Source: Stramonita haemastoma | Taxonomy: Eukaryota; Mollusca; Gastropoda; Neogastropoda; Muricidae | Reading direction: 5' to 3' | Assembly (NCBI GenBank): GCA_030674155.1 | Contig: CM060334.1 | Location: forward strand, 37,093,957-37,157,956 | DNA length: 64,000 bases | Shown: positions 1 through 14,247 of the stretch, one piece after another | Layout: the number at the start of each line of letters is the position of its first letter | Numbering within the stretch: position 1 is the first letter of the stretch | Made by a program: the position numbers and the translations under genes | Notes under the pieces: generated by a model | Told to the model about the DNA's origin: nothing | Seen by the model: the letters and a program-made list of their open reading frames with translations, nothing else | Database searches by the model: none

Positions 1-3000
1 AGTATTAAGGGGGAGCCACATGGTACAAAGTACACCCATTCCTACTTTACACAATGTTATACTTGATAATCTTTTAGTTCTGTAAATGGATTAATAAAAA
101 CTTCTAACATGATACTTGAAAAGGTTAAATTTTAAACCTCTTTTTCTGTTCAGCCACATAAACACACAGGCAGACACATGCATACTCTATGATCACACTA
201 AAAATCCCCTGGTTACAAAATTATGTCATTTTCATGCATTTAGACAATGTATATCATGTACATCCACATAAGGCTTAATAGTAACAATAAATGAAATGGG
301 AATTCAATCAGTAATATGTTTATAATGTTGCAATCTACATTTAGCAACTTGTGTCAGTTCATACATCCTGAGATTTCTGCGTCCAATATTATGTAAATCT
401 TGTCAAAATAAATCCACAATTATGCCAAGGGGTATATATAATATAGGGACTTGGAATCATTGTTCCCCCCCCCCACCACTAAATTTTCTTTAAAAAACAA
501 ACAAAAAAAACAATGATCAGTATCAGAATTTTATAGCCTTAATTCTCCACAGCTTTTAAGTTTTTCAATTTTTTTTCTCATCAATGATCATGCAGTAATA
601 TAAAAATGCTCATGAAATGTGCAATTATGAACCACCATTCATGTACAATATGCCAATTAAAAAAAAAACCCAAAAACCCCCATCAGAATCAAATCCAAAA
701 TTTTAAAGTATAGTAACTTTTTAAATGTCCATGTGGAACATATCTTCCAAAATATATATATTTATTCATTAATTACCAGTTAACACAAACTGTGGGAACA
801 GATGCCGCTGTAGTCTAGTGGTTAGGGCGTTGGACTCGTAATCTAAAGGTTGCAGGTTCGATCCCAGCTTTCGGCTATGGCGTTGTGCCCTTGGAAAAGG
901 CACTTTACGGTTATTTTCTCACCCCACCCAGGTGTAAAAGGGGTACCAACCTTGTGTTGGGGGTTAACCCTGCGATAGACTGGCGTCCTATCCAGGGGGG
1001 AGTCTATGACTCTCAGTCGCTTAATGCCACAGAAACCGGGATAAGCACCGGCCTGATGAGCCTTAAGCTCGGGACAGACTTTAACTTTAACTGTGGGAAA
1101 GGAACAAAGAATACTGAGTGAAAGAACCCCCCATTTTAATGATAATCAGACTTTTGGCAACAGCCAAGTTCTTCATACTGAATCGCTAGCCCGCCACAGT
1201 CAACATTCTGCCCTGTGCCCACCCACAGGCAAAAGTAATGTATAAAAAGAGTGAGACAAACAGCACTGTGACACATTTTTTCCTCTCTCCAAAATTCTCT
1301 TGCACCTACAATCATGGCAGACAAGAATGAAATGGGTTAGTTTTCTTAAATTTGTTTTTAACTTAAACAATTGAAGATGACCCCCTCCCCCTAAAAAAAA
1401 AAAAAAACCAAAAAAATAAAAGTGGTATAACCCCCCCCCCCCCCCAAACAAACCAAAATATAATAACCCCAAAAAACCCCCCCCCCCCCCGAACAAAAAA
1501 AATCCAACAAAAAACCCCAAACACATGCACACACCAAAACAAACAAACAAAACTAACCTACAAAAAAATAAGGATTGGTGACGTTTTTGATCTTTTCTCA
1601 TTATGCAATTTCATAAAATTCTTGTTTGGCCCAATTTATCACTGCTGACGAAGCAGCATTAAAGTTTAAAAACCTTATTTTTGTTGGTAAAAGCTAATAT
1701 GTATGGGGCTTGAAGCAAGGAGCATTACAGGGGGGTAGATACTACACGAACATTACAGTGGGTTGACACTTATGGGGCATGACTGGGCTTTTTTTTCAGG
1801 GGACAGCTCACATTACTTCCATTGCTGCGTTCTGCACGCAGTGTATCCATTTTCTCCCATATCTAATGACAGAGCAACACCTTTTGTATAGAAGCAGAAA
1901 ACTTACTTTCCCAAAAAAATCTTTGGGTTTTGTACTTGGGGTATCAAATTTCACCGGTGCCCCATTGGGTATTGTTTGTGTGCAGTGATGCTTGCTGAGA
2001 CAAGAGTCATGAAAAGATCAGGAGTCGGTGGGAGATACTTGGGAAAAGGATATGACGCGCAACGTGCTTACTTTAAAGTTTCCACAAATCCAAAATCAAA
2101 GGTTGGCACGTGTTTGTGTTAGTGTTAGCAATGCCCTTTGTGTGTTTGTTTCATTTTCGTCTGTTTTGTGTGTGTGTGTGTGTGTGTGTAGAGCATGTCC
2201 TTGTCCTCTGTGTGCGTGGTGCATGTGTGTGTTGTGTGTCTTGGTGTGTGTGTGGTGTGTGTGTGTGTGTGTGTGTGTGAGCACGCATGCTCATGACCAT
2301 GCATAAGTGCATGATTGTACTTTTTACTTGTGGGAAAATGTGATCTGAATATAAAGAACAAGATAAAAAAAAAATCCCTCAAAATTAAAGTGTGTGTGTA
2401 TGTGCACTCCCACTCATGAACATGCATAAGTGCATGATTGTGCTTTTTGTTTGTGGGAAAATATGATCTAGATGTAAAAAACAAGATAAAAAAATCCTCA
2501 AAATTGTACATTCCCTTAATTTTTATCTCAGTGAGGGAAAAAATAAAGTGCCCATTTATCAGATTTACAAGAACTGCTTTTGGACAAAATTCCAAATTTC
2601 AATGAATCACCAAGAGAGAAAAACAACCATGAAAGAACTGATGAAAACTAAAAAAAAAGAAAAGAAACAAAAAAACCCAAAAAGGGGGGAGGGAGGGGGG
2701 TGGGTGGATGGGTAGGAAAGTGAAAACAAAGACAGTAGATTATGAAATTAAAAAAAAAAAACCAAAATGTAGCGCAGTATTTCAAAAGGTAAACCCCCTA
2801 CCCCCACCCCAAAAAACAAACCCCCCTGCCCACACACAGAGAAAAAGAACCCCTTGTAGCTCAGCATGACCACAGAAAAACACAGCAGTTGGATGCATGA
2901 AAATTTGGGCAGTGAACACAAGCTATTTGCTGTAGTATAGATGAATGGTCAACAAAAATTTCTCACACGACCAGCGCCTGTCTGTCTTCAGGACAGTTCA

Positions 3001-3973
3001 GTACTGGCCAGATTTGTCCATCAGACCCCTGAAAAAGCACCAAACTGACAATCCATAATACACAGGACTGCTTCCAGTTGCATGGTCTTTCTCTCATTAT
3101 TACTCACACCAGCTTTCATATCAATTCATGTACAACCGTACTCTCATACATGTCCTTTCACTGTTTCAGCCTCTTTCTCCACCTTTTACTGCACATTTTT
3201 GTTCAATTCTTGTGTTAAATTTTGTTTTCTTAAATTTATATCAAAATACATTGTATAAACAGAAGCAAACATAACTTCAATGAACTGAACATATTTTTAT
3301 GCTCATCAGAATACATAGCATGTCTTGTATGGTGAACAAAGACAAACACAGATTCTTCAATGAACTGATTTCTTTCTCTCATACTTCTTTCATTATTGAA
3401 ACTTTGTTGTTTCATTCTTTCATATTATCTCTTATGTATTTAGCTGCTTACTTTTTTCATGCATGCACACACCCACACCCACATAGTATGTATGCATGCG
3501 CACACACACCCACACATGTATGTGCCCACACACACCAACACAGTTCAACTAATTTCTGTATTCGAACAGCCAAAAACTAGTATAGAAATCGAGCTGCGTA
3601 ATTATCCTGGCCTCCTAGTAAGAGATTTAGGAAATGGTAACAAAAATCTACAAGTTTCAACCAATATGATTTACACTTTTTAAAGCCATATTAGTCACAG
3701 AGAAATCAGCAGAAGTCAGAGGTGGTGAGAGACCTTACTATCTACAACTACAAAGCAGCATTGAAAAAATGAACTTGATAAATTTACTATCCTCTGTTCC
3801 AGCAGCAGGAAAGTTACTGTAACAAATTTCAATAAATCACTGTTGGAAAGGACACAAACAAGATGTGTAGTGTAGCAAATATCCCCTTTTGGTATTACAC
3901 ACCTTTTCCTATTGATTTAGAAAAAAAAGATCCACACAAAAGCAGCAAACTTGAGCACCCCCTAAACCCTGCG
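1..3973. other. Intergenic left flank
   Basis: Apart from the SINE at 799-1088, this stretch holds AT-rich sequence, poly-A and poly-C tracts (1380-1560, 2640-2830) and TG/CA repeats (2165-2280, 3460-3540). A direct repeat of CATGCATAAGTGCATGATTG lies at about 2299 and 2419. No protein or RNA gene is supported. Part of it next to 3973 should be the CHSY1 3' untranslated region; its end is not visible. Confidence 0.6.
799..1088 (+). mobile_element. tRNA-derived SINE with 11-bp target-site duplication
   Basis: The element starts with a tRNA-like head: box A TAGTCTAGTGG at 811-821 matches the consensus fully, box B GGTTCGATCCC at 855-865 matches 10 of 11, and the anticodon position reads CGT (Thr-like). 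A tRNA-unrelated body follows, and the element ends in ACTTTA repeats. AACTGTGGGAA flanks it at 788-798 and 1089-1099, an exact target-site duplication. The small open frame inside it is not a gene. Confidence 0.9.
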
Positions 3974-5143
3974 TTATCTGTGCACATTAAGAGCATGTTT
4001 CTCCTGTCTTTTCATTATGTCAGGGATTTCGTAGATGTCGTTTGCTAGGAGGGCCTCATCCCCGTAGCTCTGAGCTTTAGAGTTGATGCACATGATGAGC
4101 TGAGCGTGTTCCAGGTTAGGGTCACACACAATGGCGTGAAATATATGATTCATCCCTGGATCCACGGCCCGAAACACGGTGATGTTCTTTCAATGAATTT
4201 GGTGTACAGGTCCACGTCCTCTTTGCCCCAGCCCTCAATGCTGAGGTCAAACCCTCCCACCATCACCATGTCTGCCCGATACATGGTGGCAATGCCAAAG
4301 CCGAACTGGCGCCAGTACCCGGCCGAGGGCTGGAAGTCTTTGGGGTTGATGACGCAGCCCTGACTCTGACTGCACTGGCAGTGCTGCACCTGCTCCTTAC
4401 ACACAGGGCCTGGATCGTACTGGCTGAACACCACGGGGAAGTACACCTGCTGGCCCAGCAGCGTGTTCAGGCGAATCCTGGTCAGGGAATCCGCAGTCCA
4501 CATGATATCCACATCCACCAGAAACAGGAGGGCGTCTGAGCCGCACCGCTGAGCGCCCAGTTCCAGACCCCGTCCACGTGAAAAAGCCCCCGAGGCTTGC
4601 ACAGTTCTATATGGTCAGCGCCATAGCGGCGCTGGTACCTCTGTATGAGATCCATGGACCGCTGATAATCACTATCCTCTCTTTCACTGTGGTACAGGAC
4701 CACCACCAAGTGAGCAGATTCGTGGCGTCGCAAGCACACGTCCTCAAAGTTCTGCATGAAGCGCACAAAGATCTTGAAGCGGCCAGCCAGCGGCATGATG
4801 AAGTGAATCATCTCTGTGTGTTTGTCCTGCACGGCCCCCTTCCAGCCTGTGCCTCCAGCCACCTTCTGGAACAGGTGAAGAACGTGCTGCCCCATAGAGG
4901 CTTTGGGCACAAACGTTGTGTTCTCCTCACGCATCTGTATTCCCAGGAACCCCTGCTGGAGGTACGCATGACGTCGAACTTGCACAGTCATTTTGCGACC
5001 TTTGTGTTTGCGGTAGATGAGGAGAAGGTCCAGGATGAAGTCTGCCCCCACCAGGGATTGACCCTCCTGTAGCCGTACAGAATCTCCTTGAAGTCGATGG
5101 TGCGTCCACGCTGCCGTGCGTTGCGGTTCACCAGCTCCATCAC
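3974..5143 (-). CDS. CHSY1: CHSY1 exon 4: GalNAc-transferase half, three frame breaks
   Basis: This terminal exon is read in three successive frames. It starts with VMELVNRNARQRGRTIDFKE and reaches a break after YGYRRVNP. The next frame (VGADFILDLLLIYRKHKG to DHIELC) breaks before ASGAFSRGRG. The third carries the DVD and GWGKEDVDL motifs and breaks after FIERTSP. The last frame runs VFRAVDPGMNHIFHAIVCDP to the stop. Each break needs one extra base, and the 1170-nt length plus three remains a multiple of three. Both catalytic motifs are intact, so decay of a pseudogene is less likely than consensus error. Confidence 0.9.
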
Positions 5144-7208
5144 CTGGGGTCAACAGAACTTGAATTAGTACAACGCTTCAAACATTTCATATTCAAAACC
5201 TCATTGATATCAAATACCGTTTACCAGAACTCGTGTCCAAAGTGGCAAACCCACCCACAGCCAGGTTTATTCTGTAATTTGGGCCAATTAAGCAAAAACA
5301 TGAAATAATAAAAACATTCACTCCCAAAATTGGATTGGTTTGTTTTGAGTTTTAAAGTGCATAGATTTGGGTGCTCACAAGACAGCCCTAAAAGCCTGAA
5401 TAGATGCAAATGAAGAAGCAGGGACTCTGATCATGCAATGTAAAATGCTAAGAAACATAAAAGCCACACCAGGAAAATGAAAAGCATCAGAACTAACTAA
5501 CACCCAGCAAGACAGCCCTAAAAAATCAAAGGTAGAACACAAAGGACCAGCCGGACCCTCCCTGCAAACCCTATCCTTGCTCACCTGTTCCACAGCATCG
5601 TCCAGGGCCCCTGCCACCGACCCCTCCATGCCGCGCCTGGGGTTGTTGTGGAACTGGGAGAAGAGGGCCTTGTTGAAGAACTCCCAGGCCACCACCTCCT
5701 CCCTGCTGCGGACAGGAAAGCGGTTGAGGCTGGGGGTCTTCCCGAGGCGCTGGGGCTCCCCCATCTCCAGAGAGGGCTGCCCCAGCAGCTGGTCCATCAA
5801 GTTCATCTCCCGCAACAGCTCCACCTGATCAAGAGAGACGGTTCTTTGATACAGTCAGCCTGATCTAAAGGTAAGGTAAGGTAAAGGTATCCATAACCTA
5901 GGCGGTTGTAAGGAAGCGAGGCATCAGAGACCTCAGCTTCTCTAGGGGCCAGCATATTGAGGGTGGCGCCCATCTCCTCTCCCTCGCTGCTTTACCTTCA
6001 TTGACCCTAGAGGGCTGGGTGAACTGGGGGGGGGGGACTGTACTGAAGCCAAGGCACGCAAATGGTCACCCATCCAACTGGTAACAACACTCAACGTGCT
6101 AAACTTGACTGGGGAAAGTGAGCGCTCTGACCACTGAGCTATCCTGCCCCCACAGCCTGATCTATTGTGAAAAAATGGCTGGATGAATACAATGACAAAA
6201 ACAAATTTAACATGATATATTATGACAAAATGTGAGTGTGCCCAATACATCCACATGAGTGCTATCCCCCCTTCCCTTCTTTCAGAGCTACAAACATGCA
6301 ATCATGTTTTTCCCATTATCCCCCACCTTCCTTATAGAATATCACACACTCGCCACACACACACACACACACACACACAACAGTACAGTACAGTACAGTA
6401 CAGTACAGTACAGTACAGCCCTACCAATACCAATGGTTTATTACTTCAACAAGCAGAGAAATTCATGCGAGTTACAAGCCATAAAAATAAAAATAAAAAC
6501 ACATTGTAACTTTAGAGTAATAAATTTCAATCTGAAAAATTCCACACACACAAAACTCACACCCCACCCCCCTCCACACATAGGGCACGCACGAACACAA
6601 ACACAGCATGCACACACATAAAATACATGCTAAATTGATTAACACATATTATATAAACAGATACCCAAACACAAACGATGATAACATGTCACATAATAAG
6701 AGCAATATAATCAATGATCACAACCCGTTACCTGTCTCTCCCATAGTCTCAAGATGTCAACGGAGCGGAAGTAGTTGAAGATGCGGTACTGGTAGACGGG
6801 ATCTTTGACCGGGTGAAGGGTCATGGCTCTCTCCACCTCCTTGTTCTTCAGCGTCTCTTTGAAGGACCCCTTGTCCTCCTTGTAGTTCTGGTATAGAATC
6901 TGCTGCATCTGTCCACACACACACACACACACACACACCATCAGCATCTGGACTAGTTCATGTTGCTAGTTTAAGCTAAGTCTATTGTTATATAACAATA
7001 ATAATAGTAAACAAAAACTGCCTTATTAATTAAGTCTATTACAATCGACACTGAATGATTATGACTGAATTGTCAGTACTCCATTGACCATTGCATGCCA
7101 GTAAAAATCAATGACATCATTTTTTTTAAAACCCTGCATTGTCCATAAATTTTGATGAGCTCAAGCGGAGCACCCCCCCCCCCCCCCAATAAAAAAGAAA
7201 ACAAACCC

Positions 7209-7239
<31 letters not shown>

Positions 7240-7517
7240 CAAACAAAGAACCAAACCAAACCAAACCAACAACCAAAAACCCACCAATAATCCTTCCAAA
7301 GAAGTATAATGTGTAATGTAAACTCAGGTAAAATCCTTTTGGTTTTTGTCTCTGGTGGCCAAAGTCTTTAAAGAAGAAATTTTATGCCAAAATGTTTCTG
7401 ACTTCTAGTGTAAAAAACAAAAACACAAAAACCACCCAAAGTCTAATACATTAAAAGTGAAGCAGTCTGTTTTATTCTCTCTGAGTGTTTCACTGTTTGT
7501 ATAGTTGTGTCTATGCA

Positions 7518-7582
<65 letters not shown>

Positions 7583-8807
7583 TTTGGGGGGGGGGAGGAG
7601 GAGAGAGAGAGAGACTCACAAAGTTAAGGTTTGTCAGAGAGAGACTCAGAGAGATTCAAAGAAAAAGGTAAACTCAAAATCTTTACTTTTCAAGGGTTAC
7701 AGAGTAAGCATTACATACTTTTTTGAGGAAGTGAGGGGAAAGGGCAAGACAAGTATATAGAAAAAGAAAGGGAGAAGGTGCCGTGAGAAGACCAAGCTCA
7801 AGGTGGGAAACAAGCCAACACCCAAATGCATTCAAGAATCATAATTATATCTACCCCAGTTCAAACCAGAGATTAAAAAAAAAACCAACCCCACACACAC
7901 ACACACAAAATACACACTCACACACACCAAAAAACACACTCACACACATAAAACCTCAACAAACAACAACAAAACCCTAACCAACTAAAACCAAACAAAA
8001 CAACAACATAAAACCCCAACCTCCAAAAAAAAAAAAGAAAAAGATACCTACAAAAATAACTTCTCGTCTTCTGATCCTAACAACCTCAAACAAAATAATA
8101 ATCCTTGGACCAAAAAGAAAACCAAAAACCCTTTAAAAAAAAAAAGGTAAAACTCCAACCAACCAAAAACCTACCACGCCTAGAGATCGCAATATTTAAA
8201 CATAGGGTTGAATGCCTTACCCGTCACAACAGCAGAAAATGAAAAGCTTTGGGTTCAGTTAAAAAAAAAAAAAAAAAGGGGTAGGGGTTCACCACTGCAA
8301 AGAATGAAAAACTGTGAGTGCAGTAAAAAAAAAAAAAAGAAAAAAAAAAGGGGGGGAGGGGGGTGAGAGGTGAAAAAAGTTTAAAAGCCACAGAGAGGGG
8401 GAAGGGGGAGGGGACAGGAGAGGGAGGGGCAGAGTAACACCACTCTATTCATGCTGACAATTCCTTTCACCAAAGTAGAATTTAAACCGCCCAGCAGATC
8501 TCATACTGGTTTGAGGGACGAGGGTATTTGCAATGGGTGATTAACTAAATACTACTACTAGTTAACCAAAACACTCCCCAGACTTACCTGAAGTATAAAT
8601 TGTGGTCAGGGATCTAATGCCGTTAGACTGAAGGGTTGGTGTGAGGTTACAGTGGTGTGTGTTTTTTTAAAAAATTAATTAATTAATTTATTCTTTTACA
8701 TCAAGGATAATGGGATAAGCACTTCTTGTGCTTTTTTAACATCCAGTCCCCGTGTGTATGCAGTTTTGTAAATGTCATCTGTTCCCACTGGCACACGATG
8801 GCCCTCT

Positions 8808-8851
<44 letters not shown>

Positions 8852-9502
8852 GTGTTGTGTGTTTTACTTTATATATATAAATTATATTTTTACTCTCTTA
8901 TATAATTATATTATTCTTTTATATTTTATTCTCTTATATTAAGGATAATGGAATAAGCAATCATGTGCTTTTTTTTTTTACATCCAGTCCCTGTGTGTAA
9001 GCAGTTTTTGTTAATTGTGTCATCTGTTCCCACCAGCACACAATGGCCTACTCTTACGAAAAGGGAACAGGATTTAACATGTGCCCAAGATGTTCTGCTG
9101 CATTCGCCTATGGGGACTCAGTTTATAGTCTCATCCGAAGAGTGTGTATGTGGTCATTCTTGTAATTTAACATTTGTTCACTATGAGAGATTATAAAATT
9201 AGATGTGTGTGTCACTGTGTGTGTGTGTGTAAGCATGCGTGTGTGCATGCATGCATGTCACTCTGTGCATGTGTAATTGTAAAAAAGCATGCACACATAT
9301 ATTTTGTGGCAGACAGAGACAGACACACAATTCATTAAACTAATGTTACTGTAGTGTATGGAAATTCAAATCCAACACAAGTTGAAACACTTCACACACT
9401 GCCACATTATAAAATAGATCACACATACATACATGTACATGTATGCAATCACACTCACAGCCTTTCCATTTTGCCTAATTTTCTCTAAGTGTGTGTGCGT
9501 GA

Positions 9503-9578
<76 letters not shown>

Positions 9579-11832
9579 GTTTCTGGGGTTTTAAATAGCA
9601 GAACCTTTACTGTCTGAAGTCAGCACACGCGCGCGCGCGCACACACACACACACAAACTTGTAAAGTTACATCCATGATACCTTTGTGTTCAGTAAACCA
9701 GTAAAACTGATGCCCCCAAAAGGCAAAACATATAAATAGTTACCACACGAAATTCAAAGGCATACATTGTAAGATGATCTATTTAAAAAAATGTTCTTTT
9801 GTCAGTTTTAACTTGCATCACATCATTTTCTGAATAAACTGTAAGAGCAGATGCTGATTTCTATGGGCATGTGAAAAAGAACTTTCGCAATAAATCGTGA
9901 ATAAAAGATAACCTCCTGATACACTTCAGGTTGATAGAAAAACAAACCAACCAAAAAACTCCACCCAAAACCCCCCTGCTATCTAGATGTTGAACTCTAC
10001 AGAAAAGTGCACTGGGACAGATCTATCTTTAGAGATAGAGGTAAAACGCCTGTCTTGAGAGCAGTAAAGATTTGGATTTACAAATCAAGTCTAAGGCAGG
10101 ATTTTCCAACTCCGCTTCCCCCCTCTGGATAACTACTATTACTAGAGCATAAGTGGCAGTCTGAGTGTTAGTCTTTCAGCTTAGGCAGTTAAAACAATAC
10201 TAACACTAACAGTAAAATACGGTTCTCAGTGAAATTTTGAAGAAGAAAAAAAGCCACTCTCATCTAGATACAGATTTAGACAAAGATTAAATACTAAGGA
10301 GCGAGAAAAAGGAAGCAAAAAGAAAATAGATTGTGTGCGTGCGTGCATGCGTATGCTCTATACTAGAGAGTGCTCGGAAGAGTTTGATGAGAGAGAAAGA
10401 AGGGGGTGAAGAAAGTAAAATTTAAGTTTGGGAGATAAAAATGAGGGTGAATCAGCAGATTTTGGAATAAAGATTCATAAGGTAAATTTCCCTAATAGTT
10501 TTGGTAATTATAGAGATCGGGTAGATGAACAACAATTCTGGGGACAAAGATGAAGTAGATTAATGAATATAACTTAACAATCACAAACACACATGCACAC
10601 ACACACACACACACACTATTTCTTACATGGGAAAACTGCATACACACTGGAACTGAATGTAAAAAAGCACATGAAAGCTTATTCCATTTTTCGTGATGTA
10701 AAAGAATAAATAAAATAAAATTTTAAAAGTCCATTATAAGAATTTTTCTCTGTCTTCTTTAGAACTATGATGCTTCAGGCAATGCTCTAGATACTAGTAG
10801 TAGTACAGTAGTACCAGTAGGCTAGTATCCCATTTCCTGCCACTCCAGTCTGAAGATAAAATCAACTGTCTTTCTCAGTCTCAGACTCTCACACTTGCTG
10901 ACTTGGTCCCACCATCCACTATCTGAGGTCCACATCTTTGGGCTAGATCTGAGACCTGTCTGAGATCCCATTGATGTTGCCTCCCCCCCCCCCCCCTCCT
11001 CCCTGTGTGTTTTGAAGTTCAAGTTGCAGCCTCAAATGACAGTAGTGTGTGAAACTATGATAATAATACAAGTGACAGTGGGTAGCCATGATGGGTCTTC
11101 AGTGTGAGCATTACCAGGGTAATGTGAGTTTTCTCAAGTCTGTATCAACTGGATTAGATTACAGAATTATAAAATTTACTTTTGAAAAAGCGGATCAAAA
11201 ATGTAATTTTCAACTTCAGTAGAATTGTAACAAGTGCAAAACAAAAAATGACACTTCCTACTTTTTTCAATGAATTATTTCTTTTCCCACACCTAGTCAA
11301 AGACAACTAATGTTTGAAACTATTCTTTATAATAACACTACATAGATGGAACAAAAGTATTAGTACTTAAACTTATGATATTGATCATTCTGACAACAGT
11401 GTTTAACTGGTTCACAAGTCCAATTTGTTTTTTAGTGGTTAACAGTAACAGGAAATGAATATATCTAAAGTCGGAGAGAGAGAGAGAGATAGAGAGTTCT
11501 CTGAAATGAGAACAGCCATTGGCCCATACATGAAAGGGGCTGCTGAACAAATGAATGATTCAGAACACTAACTTAAACTACTAACTAGTATATACCGGTG
11601 AAATACAGTTGTAACAAACAAATTATGAAAACAACACCACAGTCAGAAACTGTTCTACAGGAAAAGAACCCCCCAAACCAAACCAACAAACAACCCCATC
11701 CCCCCAAAAAAAAACAACAACAAAAAAACAAAAACAAAACAAAACAAAACAAAACCACACACCAAACCTAAAATTCCACACACACACACACATAGCACGC
11801 ACGCATGCACACACACACACACACACACAGAG

Positions 11833-11894
<62 letters not shown>

Positions 11895-13753
11895 CACACA
11901 CACACACACATACATAAAGTGAGGGTCAGAGGTATGGAGACAAGCTGGGAGGGGAGGGAAGTGTATAAGATGACCCATGTTCCAGAAAGCACTTCAAACA
12001 GACAGAACTGAGGCTAAAACAAAAGTGTTGTAAAAAGATGTCATCATGAATGGAATTTGTTCATGTACACAGTACAGCCCACCCAGCTGCAAAAGACCAA
12101 AATCTAATGAAAGCTGAGTAACAGCTAGAATTGCAACAAAAAAAATACAACACTATTCTAGTAATGTAATATTTACTACTATAGATACAATACATATATA
12201 TATATATATAATAAATAAAATTACTATTTAGTTAAACAACAGTTCAATCTGTTGGTAACATTCAATGATAAAAAAGACATGTAAAAAATGGAGCATTCGG
12301 CTTGACTATACTGGAATTATAGCAAAATGAGGTTATAATATTTATTTCCAGTAACTGTAATGGCACAATCGATAACCTGCAAAAAATACACAGTGTAGAA
12401 TGAGTATGATTTAAAGCAAAAGCAATCCCCCCCCCCCCCCCCACACACACACAAAGATTATTCTTTTATTCTAAATAAATACAATTCTTAATGGATACTC
12501 AGGATAGTCTAACAATGCAAACAATTAACAATAACACCCCCCCCCCCCTCACCCCCCCGAAAAAAAAAGAAAAAACAACAACCCTATAAACTGCCTTTAA
12601 AAAAACCCCATTGTAGTCTAAAATACAATACCCCCCCCCCCCCCAAAAGAAAAAACAAAAACAACAACCCCCCCCCCCCCCCCCCCAAAAAAAAAACAAA
12701 AACCCACCCAAAACCCAAAGCAAACAAAAACACCTACTCCCCCTAAAAAACATCCCAAACCAATTAATTAATTAAACAAAACCAACCACAAAGAAACAAA
12801 ACCAACCACAAAACAAAAAAAAAAACCCAGATAAGCAAGCAAGAAAGAAACAAACACACAAAAAATCCAAAACTAAGGAAAAACAACATCAACAGCAAAG
12901 AAAACCCAAAAAAAAACCCAAACCAAAACATACCCCCCCCCCCCCCCCAAAGTGTTTCTTGTCTACATACACATGACATGTAGACTTTTTACTACAAATC
13001 ATTTTCTCAGCAAGTACTAAAACGTTAATTATATAATATTCCTCAAAATAATTTGATGTCTATTAACTTTATGCAAAAAAAAATTATAGATCTCACAACT
13101 AGGTTCCTTCCATTGTAATAAACACCAAACAAGCAGACAACATTATATAAGTTATAACATGAATCAAATGTAAGGCTTGTCAGCATAAAGCCTATACTCC
13201 ACCAGGCTGTTCCAAAGTCAACAAAAAAACCCAAATTGATTCAGAACACCTGTGCTCTGCTGCACCCTTCAGCAACCCCCCCACACCCTTCCTCCCCCAC
13301 ATCCATCCACTCCATGGGTCTGCAAGCACTTTAGGGCATGTCAACAATGCACACTCCAGATTTGCAGCAGGCCACATGTATAACTAGCACAGTGGCAGAC
13401 ATGAGGCACACCCCATCTCCACACAGCCTGTGTTCTGCTTCGTTTGCTGCTCAAGGCAATAATAATGCCACCCACATAACCAGCCACAAGAGCCTGGGGG
13501 AGATGATATATAATATGGAGAATGAGTGTGGTTCATATCTATAATCATAATCTTAGTCACAGTCAGACTGCATGGAAGATGGTGTAGATAAGGATGGTAT
13601 GAAGGAAGCAGTGGTGCTGATGTTGATTATGTAATGATAGTGGTAATATAATTATATAACCACCACCATACATTGTCAAGGACATCATAGATCATGAATG
13701 TATTATCTTTATTTCAAGGTAGCATAATCTGACAGAACTTTCTTATTTGACCT

Positions 13754-13847
<94 letters not shown>

Positions 13848-14198
13848 ATAGGAAATTATGGAAAAGGCCACACTCTTCAAACAAAAATCTAAGACCAAAG
13901 TAAATTTGGTTAGCTATTAAGCTTGTTCTGAAAAGTGGTCTATAAAATACAGGTTTATGACCCTGAATACCACTAACTGCTCTAAAACTAAAAGGCTGTT
14001 CTAAAATGGAGCCTCTAAAGTACTAAAATGCAGACATACATGTCCATAGTTGTGAATACTCTCTTAAAAAAAAAAAAAGGCTTCCAATTAGATACTAGAT
14101 AGTGAATGTAGAACAGCTCAGGAGACAAAATGTTAAAGCGTGTTAGTACTGTACCTGTTACTGTATGTGTTAGTACTGTTACTGTTAGTGTTACTGTT

Positions 14199-14247
<49 letters not shown>

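Noticed and set aside
804..876. Functional tRNA-Thr gene
   Set aside because: Box A and B are good, but the segment is the head of a SINE with a long unrelated body and target duplication, not a free-standing tRNA.
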